Shown: one piece after another, positions 53,571 through 64,000 of the stretch
How the letters are laid out: each line of letters starts with the position of its first letter
Numbering within the stretch: position 1 is the first letter of the stretch
Made by a program: the position numbers and the translations under genes
From: Branchipolynoe longqiensis
Lineage: Eukaryota; Annelida; Polychaeta; Phyllodocida; Polynoidae
Assembly (NCBI GenBank): GCA_030323885.1
Contig: CM059193.1
Location: 72,763,543-72,827,542 of the forward strand
Length of the DNA: 64,000 nt
Direction: 5' to 3'
Notes under the pieces: model-generated
Seen by the model: only the letters and a program-made list of their open reading frames with translations
Databases searched by the model: none
Told to the model about the DNA's origin: nothing

Positions 53571-53756
53571 CTATTCCAGCTCGCCGATCCGTCGTCGACT
53601 AAGGCCAGGTATGGAATGGATTACACTTTAAATCTACTACTGGAAGTCAACTAATGTTCCTAGCGACGCGTGCTAGGAACTGTCTCTATGGTATTCATAA
53701 TATCAGGCCCGTAGTCAGGTTTTTGAATTACGCATGTTACCGGCAACATGATTAAT
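53561..53756 (-). repeat. Split direct repeat A1 (5' terminus of YR element 2)
   Basis: 196 bp, the partner of A2 (47504-47699). It contains the first codons of the gag frame. The right flank from 53757 turns into TTAA-type MITE-like sequence ('atgttacttcaaaggtata', 'gatcaacctgatagtgtatt'), which marks the element edge. Confidence 0.93.
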
Positions 53757-54497
<741 letters not shown>

Positions 54498-54589
54498 TAA
54501 TTTGTTATTTTGCAAGACATTTTCATTTATATTTGAATGCAGGGTTTTTTAAAAGTTTTTTTTTATTCGTGCTAATTTATTTGAATAGC

Positions 54590-55215
54590 CTGTCTATATC
54601 ATCTACAAAGTAAACATGCTTTGGTAATTAATTTATTTCTAATGTTTGTGATATTGGTTAAATCCGGGACTTCTTTAAAAAAAAGTATTTTTATGTACAT
54701 ATGTTGTTTTAATTCAAATGTTATATCTGTAGCATAGTTTACCAGCAAAATCATAAACTAATTAAAAAGTAAACGTGTTTTACTAATTAAGTATTTCTAA
54801 TGTTCGTGTCATTGGTTAAATCCAGGACTTCTTAAAAAAATATATGTGTACATATATTGTATTGATTCAAATGTTATAGCTGCAGCACAGTTTACCAGCA
54901 AAAACATGAAATTAAAATTAACTAAGAAATTAAACATGCTCTACTAGTGTTTGACATTGGCTAAATCCATGACTTAAACAATTTTATGTACATAAGTTGT
55001 ATTAATTCAAATGTTATAGCTGCGGAATAATTTAGCATAAAACAAAAAACTATCTAAAAAGTAAATATGCTTTACTAATTAATTATTTCTAATGTTCGTG
55101 ATATTGGTTAAATATGGCACTGGAAGGAATAATTATTTTTTTAAAAACTTACTATGCATAATTATGTTGTAATTCGAATGTTCTAGCTGCAGCATAGTTT
55201 ACCAGCAAAAAAACC
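54590..55215 (+). repeat. ~155-170-bp tandem repeat, four units, in Arf6 intron 2
   Basis: Units share 'catgctttactaattaatta', 'tttctaatgttcgtgatatt', 'ggttaaatccgggacttctt', 'tgtacatatgttgt', 'ttcaaatgttatagctgcag' and 'catagtttaccagcaaaa'. The last unit ends about 65 bp before the exon 3 acceptor, so the array abuts the branch-point region. Confidence 0.85.
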
Positions 55216-55280
55216 CTAAAAACTACGTTTTTTTTTTTTTTTTAACTAACTAATCGCCGGCCATTTTACTCAACCCTTAG

Positions 55281-55479
55281 GATGTAGGAGGGCAGGATAA
55301 GATCCGGCCCCTCTGGCGTCACTACTATACGGGCACGCAGGGCCTCATCTTCGTAGTGGACTGCGCTGACCGGGACCGGATTGACGAGGCCCGCCAAGAA
55401 CTGCACCGGATCATCAACGACCGAGAGATGAGGGACGCTATCATCTTAATCTTCGCCAACAAACAGGACCTCCCTGATG
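55281..55479 (+). CDS. Arf6: Arf6 exon 3
   Basis: Acceptor CCCTTAG (AG at 55279-55280), donor GTGAGT after 55479. It encodes 66 residues plus one base: [18 protein letters not shown] (switch II with the catalytic Gln67), '[17 protein letters not shown]', '[19 protein letters not shown]' and ANKQDLPD (the NKxD guanine-specificity motif). Identical to the conserved Arf6 pattern by eye. Confidence 0.96.
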
Positions 55480-56580
55480 GTGAGTTGTCATCGAGATGAT
55501 AGTTGAAGTGATTGATTTAACCCTTTCAGCCTAAAGAGATTTCAATTTGTATGTCCCGAATTATTGAAAAATCGTAATGTGATGTTAGTGCAATTAAATT
55601 GACATGTCTCAAAAACCGTTGAAAGTCTAGTTGATTTTATATGAAAGTAAATTTATTTCTCTGTCAAGTAATATTACCAAATTTAGCCTCCTTGGAATTA
55701 CTGGTTATGGGATATGGTGGGCGCCCTGTAAGCATGTGTAACTTGCGGGGCGCATTTGGGCATTTCCAACCTTAAAGGGTTAAACCTGGAAGTATAGATT
55801 GAAACTTAGATAATGAGGCACTCATAATAATTTCTTTCTGGTCTTCCCCTGAGGAAAGTGAAAACTTTGGTTTTAGCAGGTAATAACATAATCTAAATGA
55901 AGCAATGGCATATTCCACTTGCTCTCAAGTGGTGTGCTTACTCACATTATTTTGCATACATTATTTCAGATATTTCTAATGTTGACCAATTACTATCAAA
56001 GTTACTCCAAACTGAAGTAGAGTAGGTTATAATGATCAACAAACTATATTTATCTTATAAAAAAATATATATGCCAACAATTGTACACCAATAGATAATG
56101 CAACTTTAATCAGCAATTAGCAATGAGTTTGTTTCAAATTCCAAATCCTTCTTGGTTTGACATTTTGACAAAGCTGATGCAGAAGGATTTTATTAATGGA
56201 TATTAAACTGATTTTAAAATTTTCACTTTTTTAAGTAGTGCTGAGCACCAAAGCAAGTTAGCGACTAGTATCTTGTTTGTAAGTCGTTGAAGCCTTAACA
56301 AATTTATATTTGTTGCTACTTTGCCTGGCGCATTGCTCACATGGAATAATTAGCTGTGTCATAATAATGTCACTGAGTGAGATATCATAGTATGGTGTAA
56401 AATATTCCGATAATCAGCCGAGGGGGGAAATGGAAATCCTCTATTATAATTCTGTGTGGCCGGCCATATTACATATGGGAAACAAAATTTCATTTATGTT
56501 GTTTTCCAGCATGGTAATGGCACATTACTGGAAAGAATCATCACCGTGAAATCCTGTAGGTTGCACCCAACAATAAACTC
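55480..56580. other. Arf6 intron 3, left part
   Basis: Contains a TTAA-type MITE fragment (about 55955-56110, right end 'gataatgcaactttaa') and an old SINE-A relic (about 56225-56420: 'tgagtgagatatcatagta'). At 56550-56580 the sequence 'aatcctgtaggttgcaccca' starts the tandem duplication described for exon 4. Confidence 0.55.
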
Positions 56581-56589
56581 ACTCCCTCC

Positions 56590-56997
56590 TAGATAAAAGA
56601 TTCACCCCATACTGACAGTACAGGGGCGAACGACCACATAGTCTAAATACGGGCGAAAATAGCTTTAGTATGGAACAGGAAGTAGAATGCCTGTCACCAG
56701 TGTCAAATGGTTACCTATATCGGCACAAAGTTGGTGAAATGGGAGAGAATGCAAAAAGACAAGATGGCGGCCATAGAACGATGTCGATTTCACTTTTAAA
56801 TCTTATTACACTAAATGTTTTATTATATTATTCAACTCAATGGTGGCGGGGAAATATGAAGACATATACAAAGAATAAATGTTGCTTCTTAGATTGTGAA
56901 ATTAGGCTCTGATTTCATTTCCCCGCTTTTTCGACCGTTTTTATATAGGGCTGGTATTCACACCTGTACTACAAGTATGGGGTGGATCTTTTATCTA
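56590..56997. mobile_element. MITE-N copy 4, 408 bp, in Arf6 intron 3
   Basis: Ends are TAGATAAAAGATTCACCCCA and GTGGATCTTTTATCTA. It has an exact 9-bp duplication ACTCCCTCC (56581-56589 and 56998-57006). It is inserted into the upstream copy of a tandem duplication that includes the start of the last exon. Confidence 0.93.
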
Positions 56998-57006
56998 ACT
57001 CCCTCC

Positions 57007-57058
57007 CTGCCACAGCAATGGAACCGCACGAGATCCAGGAGAAGCTGTGCCTGACAAA
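57007..57058 (+). pseudogene. Duplicated start of Arf6 exon 4, with decoy acceptor
   Basis: Reads CCTGCCACAG then CAATGGAACCGCACGAGATC and continues as exon 4 to 'gaagctgtgcctgac', with Lys changed to Glu ([11 protein letters not shown]) and Gly to Cys, then switches to intron-like 'aaaatcctgtaggttgcacc'. It has a working-looking 3' splice site but no donor. If used, it would read through to frame-shifted sequence that stops early and loses the Arf C-terminus. The true exon copy follows about 100 bp later. Confidence 0.85.
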
Positions 57059-57115
57059 ATCCTGTAGGTTGCACCCAATACTAAACCCGAACTCGCTCTT
57101 CTCTCCCTGTCACAG

Positions 57116-57258
57116 CAATGAAGCCGCACGAGATCCAGGAGAAGCTGGGTCTGACGCGGATACGGGACCGGAACTGGTATGTGCAACCGTCGTGCGCCAC
57201 GACGGGGGACGGGCTCTATGAGGGGCTGACGTGGCTCACGTCCAACGCCAAGTCGTGA
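57116..57258 (+). CDS. Arf6: Arf6 exon 4 (C-terminus and stop)
   Basis: Acceptor CTGTCACAG (AG at 57114-57115). It completes the Ala codon left by exon 3 and encodes '[20 protein letters not shown]' and [17 protein letters not shown], ending LTSNAKS and TGA (57256-57258). CAT in SCATTGDG contacts the guanine base. The C-terminal NAKS differs from the NYKS usual in vertebrates. Total protein 175 residues. Confidence 0.96.
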
Positions 57259-59829
57259 CTGGCGCGCCATCGCGCCGCGCTGTACATAGACACTACCCTT
57301 CTCTCATACACTCCATCACCCCCGTTGCCCCCACGCAGCGGCGCGCCCTCAGTGATGAGGGATGCCCGTACTGCCACTACCAGCACCACCGCCACCACCG
57401 TCGCCAGCAGCACCACCGTCGCCACAGGTCTCGGTCTCTCGCTGCAGCGAGTTGTCGTGAGATTTGCACCGTTGCTGCGGTTATTCGCATCGGTCGTCAC
57501 AAGTTGGATCATGGTCAGAACCTAGTGGCCTTGGAACTAACAATAACTGGCCAGCAGCAAACCTAGATTTTTTTCATTTTTAATCTGCATTTTTTTGTGT
57601 TTTTTTTTCATGAATGAAACCTTGTTATAGTTTCATTAGAGGAGGACAGGCGTTGTTCTTCTGTAGCATATATGCTTGATGGTGTGGAGGTCAGCGGTGA
57701 TGTTGAGTCTGTCGTCGATCACCTTGGGGAGTGAATGCATCATGCTGGCGACATTTGCAGATTGTGTTATATGTGGGTGGGTGGGAGTGGGGGTGCTTGC
57801 GGAACTTGACCTTGCGTGAAAGTTGAAAGATTTATATGGGTGACTGCAGATTCTTTTGTATTGTTATCATTGTTGTTATTCTTTTTCCTTCTTTTGTTTA
57901 ATTAAATACAAAACCGACGACACGATTTAAAAATTTTAAAAATCAATAAGTGAACCGCAAACTGTGGGAATCAATGTGCCTGTAGTGGACCTGGCTTCAA
58001 TTGTACTACTTACCCTAAGGGAGCTGTGGATTGATTGCTTGTGGTGGGCATGATGTGCACGCACACACACACACACACACACACACCCCTCCCCCCCCCC
58101 CCTCACCTCCTCAATATGGCTAGGTGAAACAAGGCACACCCCAAGACCTACATGCGAACTGAACCGAAGTCACTAGCAGCTGTGAGATATGAGATATGCT
58201 CTCTCTGTGTATGTGGTTGTAAGATAAGAATGGAGAAGATTTTAAACAAAACGGAAGCATGGTCGCAGCGTGGTACCACGTGGTACACAAGTCTGTTGCT
58301 TGCAGCGGTGAATGTGCATAGTTGACAGTTGACAGTAATGGTTGGCAGTAGTGGTGTGCAAAGAGAAGGGCCATGTGTGTGTGTGGAATATGGTCACCGA
58401 CACGCAGTAGTCACCTTGCATTGTGCGACTGGATCAGTCACGGCCGGTATGTTTCTCCTGCATTGTATAGTGATGTATTATTATTACCAAACTGGGTTCT
58501 CTTTTTATACCAATAGTCACCGAGGAGCCGTGTTTGTATGAGTGATGGCGCCCCACTATAACTCGCCGTCACTCATTCACTCACGATTGTGTATATGTAC
58601 AACAAAGCAGACTGTGACAGTAATCCCCCTCCCCCGCCCCCCTACCCGGCGGTAAACGGATGCTAATATTGGCGCCAGCCGTGCAGTGCTACCACCTAGT
58701 GTCACACCTACAAAACCACCCCCCACCCATCGTCATCACTTATCACACACGTCACTAGTGACGTAGCAACGTTGTGCTTTGTCATGCCCCACGTGCCCCT
58801 ACATAATATACTTGTAACCACACACATACATAGATATAAAACAACATAAACCCACTATTATTTGTACAAAGATAGGATCCACTTCAAATCAATCATCTGC
58901 TGAAGAGAAGTCCACAGAACAGTGGCACTGCCTGCCGTTGGAGCACCACTTTCCCTCCCTCTTTCATGTATGTGTTATTTTTGTATTTATTTGTTAATTA
59001 TCAAACATGCCATGGCACCATTAAGAGCCACAAAACCACCTGGCAGTTCTAGGTTGAGTAGGATTGTGTAAATATACCAAGGGGACATCTGACACCTGAG
59101 GCATTGCGGGGCAGAAATCTGCCCCTGTTTGGGGGGGGAGGGGGGTAAGGGGTATGGGTGACTGGGGTTTGCGGTACTGGTAATTGTATCGAGGGCATTA
59201 GTCTTTGCAAGATTCCCAACGAACACAAAACACGCAAACACCCCGGTCTCCTGCTCAATGTGTGAACTTGCGTCACTGATTGGATTGATGTCCCTCAGCA
59301 ACTGCCCTGTTAGTGTGTAAATAAGTGAAGAATTAAATAAATGCCAGTGTACTATGCATTTCATCTGTAGCTGTCGGGATCACTTGGTGTGAGTGTGTGT
59401 GTAAAGGAAAACAAGCAAACAAACAAGAAAGAAAAAAAGAAGAAGTAACTGTATACTGTGAAGTATCGGGTCTTTCATGTGTAGATGTAGCCACACTGAA
59501 CAAGAACGCAACTAGCTTGCCTCGCCATGGCTCTGCAGTCACACAATAATGGCACTTTTGACAACACTGTTTTTACTTTTGCCGAGGAAAGTCTTAACTG
59601 AACATTGTTTTACTTGTTGACAGTCCAACATGTTCTCGGGCCAAAAGATCCTGGTGTCGGTAGAGATCGACGTGTATGTCGCATTAGCACAATGTGTGTG
59701 TATCAGGAACTTTGGTAGGAATTAATTTTTTTAAATAGTGATTTATGGTAGCTATTAAGGAAGCCAGTTTAAAAAAATGTTTTTTTAATGTTGCCAATGG
59801 TTTTCAGCATCAGTGATTTAAAATAAAAA
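57259..59829 (+). other. Arf6 3' UTR / downstream region
   Basis: GC-rich just after the stop (57259-57560, CCACCGTCGCC-type triplets), then mixed. It has a CA run (58055-58086), C-runs, and a candidate poly(A) signal AATAAA near 59335. The 3' end cannot be fixed. Short frames across the CCACC triplets are not supported as genes. Confidence 0.5.
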
Positions 59830-60429
59830 AGTTCATTATATTAGGTTGATCGTTATAATCTTAGTTTACTTTGGCTTGAAGTAACTTTTATTGTAAATGG
59901 CTAACTGGGAAACATTTGAAATGAAAAGATGAGAAATTACTTTTTGGCATGCATGTCGAAATGCTGGAGACTAGGCTTAAGGAGTAACAGGTTCTATTAA
60001 ATTTATTCCGTGTTCCCTTGTGTGCCGCAACATATGTTTAATCAAAACATCAAAACTTAAGTGGCATATGTTTTTTGGTACATTAGTTGATTAAGCGGGG
60101 GAGAAATTTCAATCGTGGACGATTGGTCTTCCACATTCCACTGCTCCTTGCGCTATCCTAATAATGCCGAGCGCCAGGCTAAGAAGCGACAAGTATCAAT
60201 TTTTTACGTCATTGGTTTGACTCGACCAGGATTCGAACCCACGATCAACAGGGCTGTCCTGATATGACCTTAGATGTTGCTAGGACGTAAAACAACAACA
60301 AGCAAACAAACATCTACCAACACAGGAGACGGGCGCTCTAAACCATTCGGCTTTCCCGTCTGGTAGGATAACATTTGGGTAAATCTTTTGGGTTTCGAAA
60401 ATGTCATGCTCTCATCGGACTATGCAACT
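59830..60429. mobile_element. TTAA-type MITE, left end lost, interrupted by SINE-A
   Basis: The interior starts 'tatattaggttgatcgttat', then 'gaagtaacttttattgtaaa', 'gagtaacaggttctattaaa', and ends 'catcggactatgcaact' before TTAA (60430-60433). Between about 60136 and 60365 lies a minus-strand SINE-A whose head is itself broken by a short plus-strand SINE-A tail (60251-60312). Confidence 0.7.
60136..60365 (-). mobile_element. SINE-A with a second SINE-A tail nested in its head
   Basis: The minus-strand body and B-box ('ctcgaccaggattcgaaccc') run to 60250. They are followed by plus-strand 'gtcctgatatgaccttagat' to 'acaacaacaagcaaacaaac' (to 60312), and then the rest of the minus-strand head ('ctaccaacacaggagacggg', 'ccattcggctttcccgtctgg'). 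The inner piece is a severely 5'-truncated SINE-A. Confidence 0.75.
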
Positions 60430-60433
60430 TTAA

Positions 60434-61648
60434 ATAAAACTTCTTTTAGAGGAATTGACTTCAAGAATAGGCAAGAATTCACGAAGGAAAACAAATCATG
60501 TGCTCAGAATTCACTTATGTAATACATTCTCACTCTGTGTACCCCATAATCTTTTTTTTGTGGGGGGGGGAGGGGTCCAGTTGTGGCATTATCTTGTGTT
60601 TTTTTTTTTGGTGTTTTTTTTCCTCCACCACCTCCCTGATGTAGGGATCTTCATTTGTAATTACTTAGCTGACTGGCTATTAGTTTGTATCTATAAATGT
60701 ACTATAAATATCACTGTCTGAATGCCTGGAGGATCACTTGGGTAACACTGAAGCAGTCCCATACGCGACGATTCAAGTCATTAAGCGTGGAATTGATTAA
60801 ATTGCCGACAATTGACTAAACTTGAGTAGCAAGTGTACATGTTTATAAATACTTAACAGGCAGGTTATTGATGTATGTAGATGATGTATTTATGTAAGTT
60901 AGGCACTGCATCAATATGTGTGTGGGGGGGGGGGGAGCACAAACTGTATATTTGGTTGATGCCTCTTTTTTTATATATTTTTTTTTAAATTATTTGTTTT
61001 GTTACTGATGTTGATATGAAGCAGTGGATTAATGCCTGATTAAGCGGTTCATAAGAACCCCCCCCCCCCCCCCCTTGACACACACCCGACCCCACCACCA
61101 TTTTTCCTCGCTTCACAGTAACGCTGTATATGTCGAGGTTTTATTGCTTAGTTTGAAAATTGAAGCGTGCGGATTTGGGATCTGTACAATGTTACGCGGC
61201 AGCAAGGTAACGGTGTGAAGATGTGTGTGCTTGTGCGTGTAGAGAGAGGTGCACCAAATCAGTGTAAAAGCGGTGAGCTTTTCAGGGGCATGGATTGTTG
61301 GCAGCCTTCAGTCTTGCATTTGGGGAGCTGAGACTTGTGAAATTTTGTGTAAATTACCATCTTTAAGTGTTTTCTTTTTGTTTTGTTATATAAACATTTT
61401 TGGTTAAAAAAATTTACGTTATTGGTTTTGTAATTAGTGATGTTATTTTTTAAATATATTTTTTTCATATAAATCAGGGAAAGTAAGTTTCTATTGTCAT
61501 TTACCATTGAATCAAAACACCTCGAACCATATTGGTTCGAATGTGTCGCTGTGTGAAGTTTGCTCTCTATCTTTTTAATTTTTGTTATTAAGCATTTCCT
61601 AATTTAATATTTGATTTAATATCTCCTGAGTGAGCGATGCTTCCTTAA
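60434..61648. other. Non-coding, AT-rich with homopolymer runs
   Basis: T-runs at 60600-60610, a G-run at 60925-60936 and a C-run at 61058-61074. No supported gene. Confidence 0.4.
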
Positions 61649-62002
61649 AGTTACATAATCCGATGGTTTTGAGTTTCTACAATTTACAATTTATTTATCC
61701 TGCAGTCTATGTCTTCTATAATATATATAACAAATATATATACATAGCTTAGTGGATTAATCGGTATAATTTACTTTTTTTATTTTAGTTTAAAGTAGCA
61801 TTTATTTTAAAAGGTTAACCTTAGATATATTTGGACTGAAAACATGCGAAATTATTTTTGGAGTGCACACCAAAATGCCCGATATAGGCTTTGCTTACCC
61901 GTCTTCGAGAGTAGCGCAGGTGCATCAAACTCCAATAAATGTTTAATGAGTGCGCTACCTAAGTTGGATGGAAATTTGATACTGTCACCGGATTATGCAG
62001 CT
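61649..62002. mobile_element. TTAA-type MITE, complete copy
   Basis: Left end AGTTACATAATCCGATGG after TTAA (61645-61648), right end ACCGGATTATGCAGCT before TTAA (62003-62006). Inner landmarks as in 3563-3907, with about 354 bp and greater divergence. Confidence 0.8.
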
Positions 62003-62218
62003 TTAAGTAAATTAAAAATAATCATTTTCTTTTATTTCTCTTTAATGGAAAACCAAACTAATGTTGCATTTAGTTGCTGCCTACATCAGCTCGTTCAAAG
62101 TGTCTTTATGTTAGGATCCTGGTGTCTTGTCTAGTCCGTGAAGTTCAGTCGCCTCAAGCGGCTGTTAGTGCTGTGGTGGGACGCGACTGGTGTTCATGGA
62201 ATGGTCGGCGGAGGGTGT

Positions 62219-62571
62219 CCGGTGTCGTATTCTCAGCGCCCGGTCATTCTCAGCGGCCTGTCGTGGCTTCTGCGCATGCGCGGATTTTAAGACATATGCA
62301 AAAGACCTGTGGCCTCGCCGGCTACAAGCTCAGCTGGTGCCCGGCAGTGTTAGGGTCCGATCAGGCCGAAATCTATTGAATGCCATCATATTTAACAGAA
62401 TTACATACTCAAATAATGAAATTTCATTAAATTAACCTTAAATTCCAAGCGATATTAACGTAGCAGCTAACAACGTAGCAGTAAACAAAACAAATAGCAG
62501 TGCTCGCCGCAACGTGCGAAAATCCGCGCATGCGCAGAAGCCACGACAGGGCGCTGAGAATACGACACCGG
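62219..62571. mobile_element. Foldback element with GCATGCGCAGAAGC arms, intact
   Basis: The left arm CCGGTGTCGTATTCTCAGCG (62219-62238) with inner GCTTCTGCGCATGCGCGGAT pairs with the right arm ATCCGCGCATGCGCAGAAGC ... CGCTGAGAATACGACACCGG (62522-62571). The left arm has an extra 15-bp insertion ('cggtcattctcagcg'), an internal duplication of 'attctcagcg'. The interior is non-coding. It is the best copy of the family with 457-943 and 24355-24646. Confidence 0.85.
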
Positions 62572-62761
62572 CATGTCCTTGTGTGAACGTGTTGACATGT
62601 GCCATGCAGTGTGTGAGGATCAGAGCCGGTGTACTGATAATTATGATGTGTATATATATATGTATCTTCTGATTACCAATTGTCGCATGTGCTGCTACTC
62701 GAAAAGAAAAGAAAATTGATGTGTGTGGTGTGGGCAGGGTATTCAGTTTATTTTTATTTAA

Positions 62762-63064
62762 AATTGCACAGTCCGATGGTTTGGGGATTCTGCCATTTTT
62801 CTGAAATAAATATATTAGATTGATCATTATTGACTTTACTTTAGTGTGAAGTAACTTTTATTTTAAATGGTAAACTTTTGAGATATTTGAAGTGTGAACA
62901 TGTAAAATTAGTTTTGGCAAGCACACCTAAATTGACTCGGTATTCCCTTCTATGCGGAAACAAGTGTTTAATAAATGCATCAGTATCTAAGTTAGACATG
63001 TGGAATCATATCTAAATAATTGCTTTGGTTTTGAAACGTTGATACTTCATCGGACTATGCTGCT
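62762..63064. mobile_element. TTAA-type MITE, complete but internally shortened copy
   Basis: Left end AATTGCACAGTCCGATGG after TTAA (62758-62761), right end CATCGGACTATGCTGCT before TTAA (63065-63068). It lacks about 45 bp around the 'cagtaacaggttctatt' region present in other copies. Confidence 0.82.
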
Positions 63065-63068
63065 TTAA

Positions 63069-64000
63069 TTAATTTGCATCTTGTGGTTTTGGTGGGGGGA
63101 GGGGTTATAATAATTTATTGCAATATTCTGTGCTCTTTCTTATGAGTCCGTTCCATCTCTTTGTGTCTACTACGGAAAGACCGAGGTGATTTAAGGATGG
63201 GGCCGATTATCTATTGCGATGTGGTCGTTTGTGGGAATTTTAAAGTGTTCTTCCAGGGCCTGTTTCAGAATGTGCACTCAGTGCAGGTGAAGCCTGGGTC
63301 CACTGCTATGATCAGTGTGCTTTAGATATCGCCTAGCGTTGTCAGCGAACCGGCTGTCTTGTATGGATAGTTGACAAACTGACCCAATAGGGGACGCCGC
63401 CATACACTCAAGTATAGTATTGCACGCAACCAGCCTTTTTTTTCTTTAAAACTTTTTTTATTTTACATTTTTAATATTTTTTATCACAGCTCTACATTTG
63501 TTAAAAATACACAGCTGTAAAATAAACCACAGCTTGATCCTGGGGCTAGAATTACTATGTACTAAGTACTTCTACTATTAGAGAGCTATAAAACTGGACT
63601 TTCAGTGGCAGATTACCGTACTAGACAAGGAGTCCAGATGGTGATGCCTTTACTTAGAAGCATCCCTTGATTAATCAATCACTAGATAATTAATGATGTT
63701 GCACTGCTAGATGCGCCCCAAGCTCTCACTATTGAGTTGTGCTGCTTAATAATTTCAAATATTGTATTGATATAAAGGGTGGGCAATCGCGTTAGTATTA
63801 ACTGAATTATCTCAGACTTGTCATTTAGCAAACTGCCTTGCTAATTTTGTACAAGACTAGGACAATGTATCTATGTATATGGTCAGAGTGTATATTGTAA
63901 GTATAGCTGTTGAGCTTCAGACAATGTTCTCCTTGACACGGGGGATAAAGTGCGGAAGAATAATTTTAGAAAATAAAATATTATATAAAAACAAAATTGT
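63069..64000. other. Non-coding end of window
   Basis: T-rich segment at 63430-63490 resembling the LINE-like ends at 2.75 and 31.56 kb. Nothing else recognised. Confidence 0.4.

Larger units (their letters stand above)
46964..53756 (-). mobile_element. Tyrosine-recombinase retrotransposon 2 (Ngaro-type), structurally complete
   Basis: Read on the minus strand the order is A1 (53756-53561), gag (53570-52314), RT (52380-49822), RNase H (49838-49194), YR (49318-48215), B1 (48196-47696), A2 (47699-47504), B2 (47464-46964). A1/A2 and B1/B2 are split direct repeats of the kind that lets YR retroelements rebuild full termini from a circular cDNA. By eye A1/A2 differ at about three sites in 196 and B1/B2 at about two in 501, so the insertion is young. 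One frame break between RT and RNase H makes this copy doubtful as an active element. No target duplication is expected for a YR element. It is inserted in an Arf6 intron, antisense to the gene, next to a TTAA-type MITE relic on the right (53760-53845). Confidence 0.92.

Noticed and set aside
57007..57221. Upstream exon 4 copy as an alternative last exon
   Set aside because: It lacks a donor and shifts into a frame without Arf sequence, so I list it as a decoy/pseudo-exon rather than a supported isoform.
57231..57566. Open frames just after the Arf6 stop
   Set aside because: GC-rich CCACC triplets in the 3' UTR keep several frames and both strands open; no conserved protein is seen.

Overview
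This is animal nuclear DNA, most likely from a mollusc or another lophotrochozoan. It holds one recognisable host gene, spread over more than 31 kb on the + strand, and a dense bed of transposable elements and tandem repeats. The mollusc guess rests on two tRNA-derived SINE families whose bodies and tails (ACAAACAAACA-type, and 'GTCGTTAA'-type) resemble SINEs I associate with molluscan genomes, plus Ngaro-like tyrosine-recombinase retrotransposons. No database was searched.

Host gene: an ADP-ribosylation factor 6 (Arf6) orthologue. Coding exons lie at 25510-25591 (exon 1a), 54355-54458, 55281-55479 and 57116-57258. They add up to 528 nt, or 175 residues plus stop, exactly the Arf6 length, with matching splice phases and GT/AG sites. 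A second first coding exon of the same 82-nt length and phase lies at 44606-44687 (exon 1b). It keeps the start, Gly2, the P-loop pattern and the same GTATCCTT donor but differs at 10 of 27 residues. This predicts two Arf6 proteins with different N-terminal membrane-binding helices. The start of the last exon is tandemly duplicated just upstream, and a MITE sits inside that duplication.

Layout. 0-3.3 kb: foldback element, strand-switching minisatellite, SINEs. 3.5-7.8 kb: TTAA-type MITE and a decayed minus-strand non-LTR retrotransposon, itself split by a miniature LTR retrotransposon (156-bp LTRs, CGATG target duplication, tRNA-Leu-like primer site). 7.8-10.2 kb: mostly unique, with a CpG-rich patch and a candidate 5' UTR exon. 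10.3-17.8 kb: tandem repeats and tyrosine-recombinase (YR) retrotransposon 1 (+ strand; gag, RT, RNase H, YR). 18-25.4 kb: MITEs, foldbacks, LINE and SINE pieces. 25.5-44.5 kb: Arf6 intron 1, with MITEs, SINEs, minisatellites and a GC-rich tract. 44.6 kb: exon 1b. 46.96-53.76 kb: YR retrotransposon 2 (- strand), with complete split direct repeats A1 / B1-A2-B2 (196 and 501 bp, nearly identical copies, so young), inserted in an Arf6 intron. 54.3-57.3 kb: Arf6 exons 2-4. 57.3-64 kb: 3' flank with more MITEs and a foldback.

Most notable: (1) the alternative Arf6 first exon; (2) the intact split-direct-repeat structure of YR element 2; (3) hairpins placed on the RNase H and YR stop codons in both YR elements, including a perfect 16-bp stem on a UAG that separates RNase H from YR in one open frame; (4) a four-copy MITE family with clean 9-bp target duplications and subterminal hairpins; (5) the miniature LTR element.
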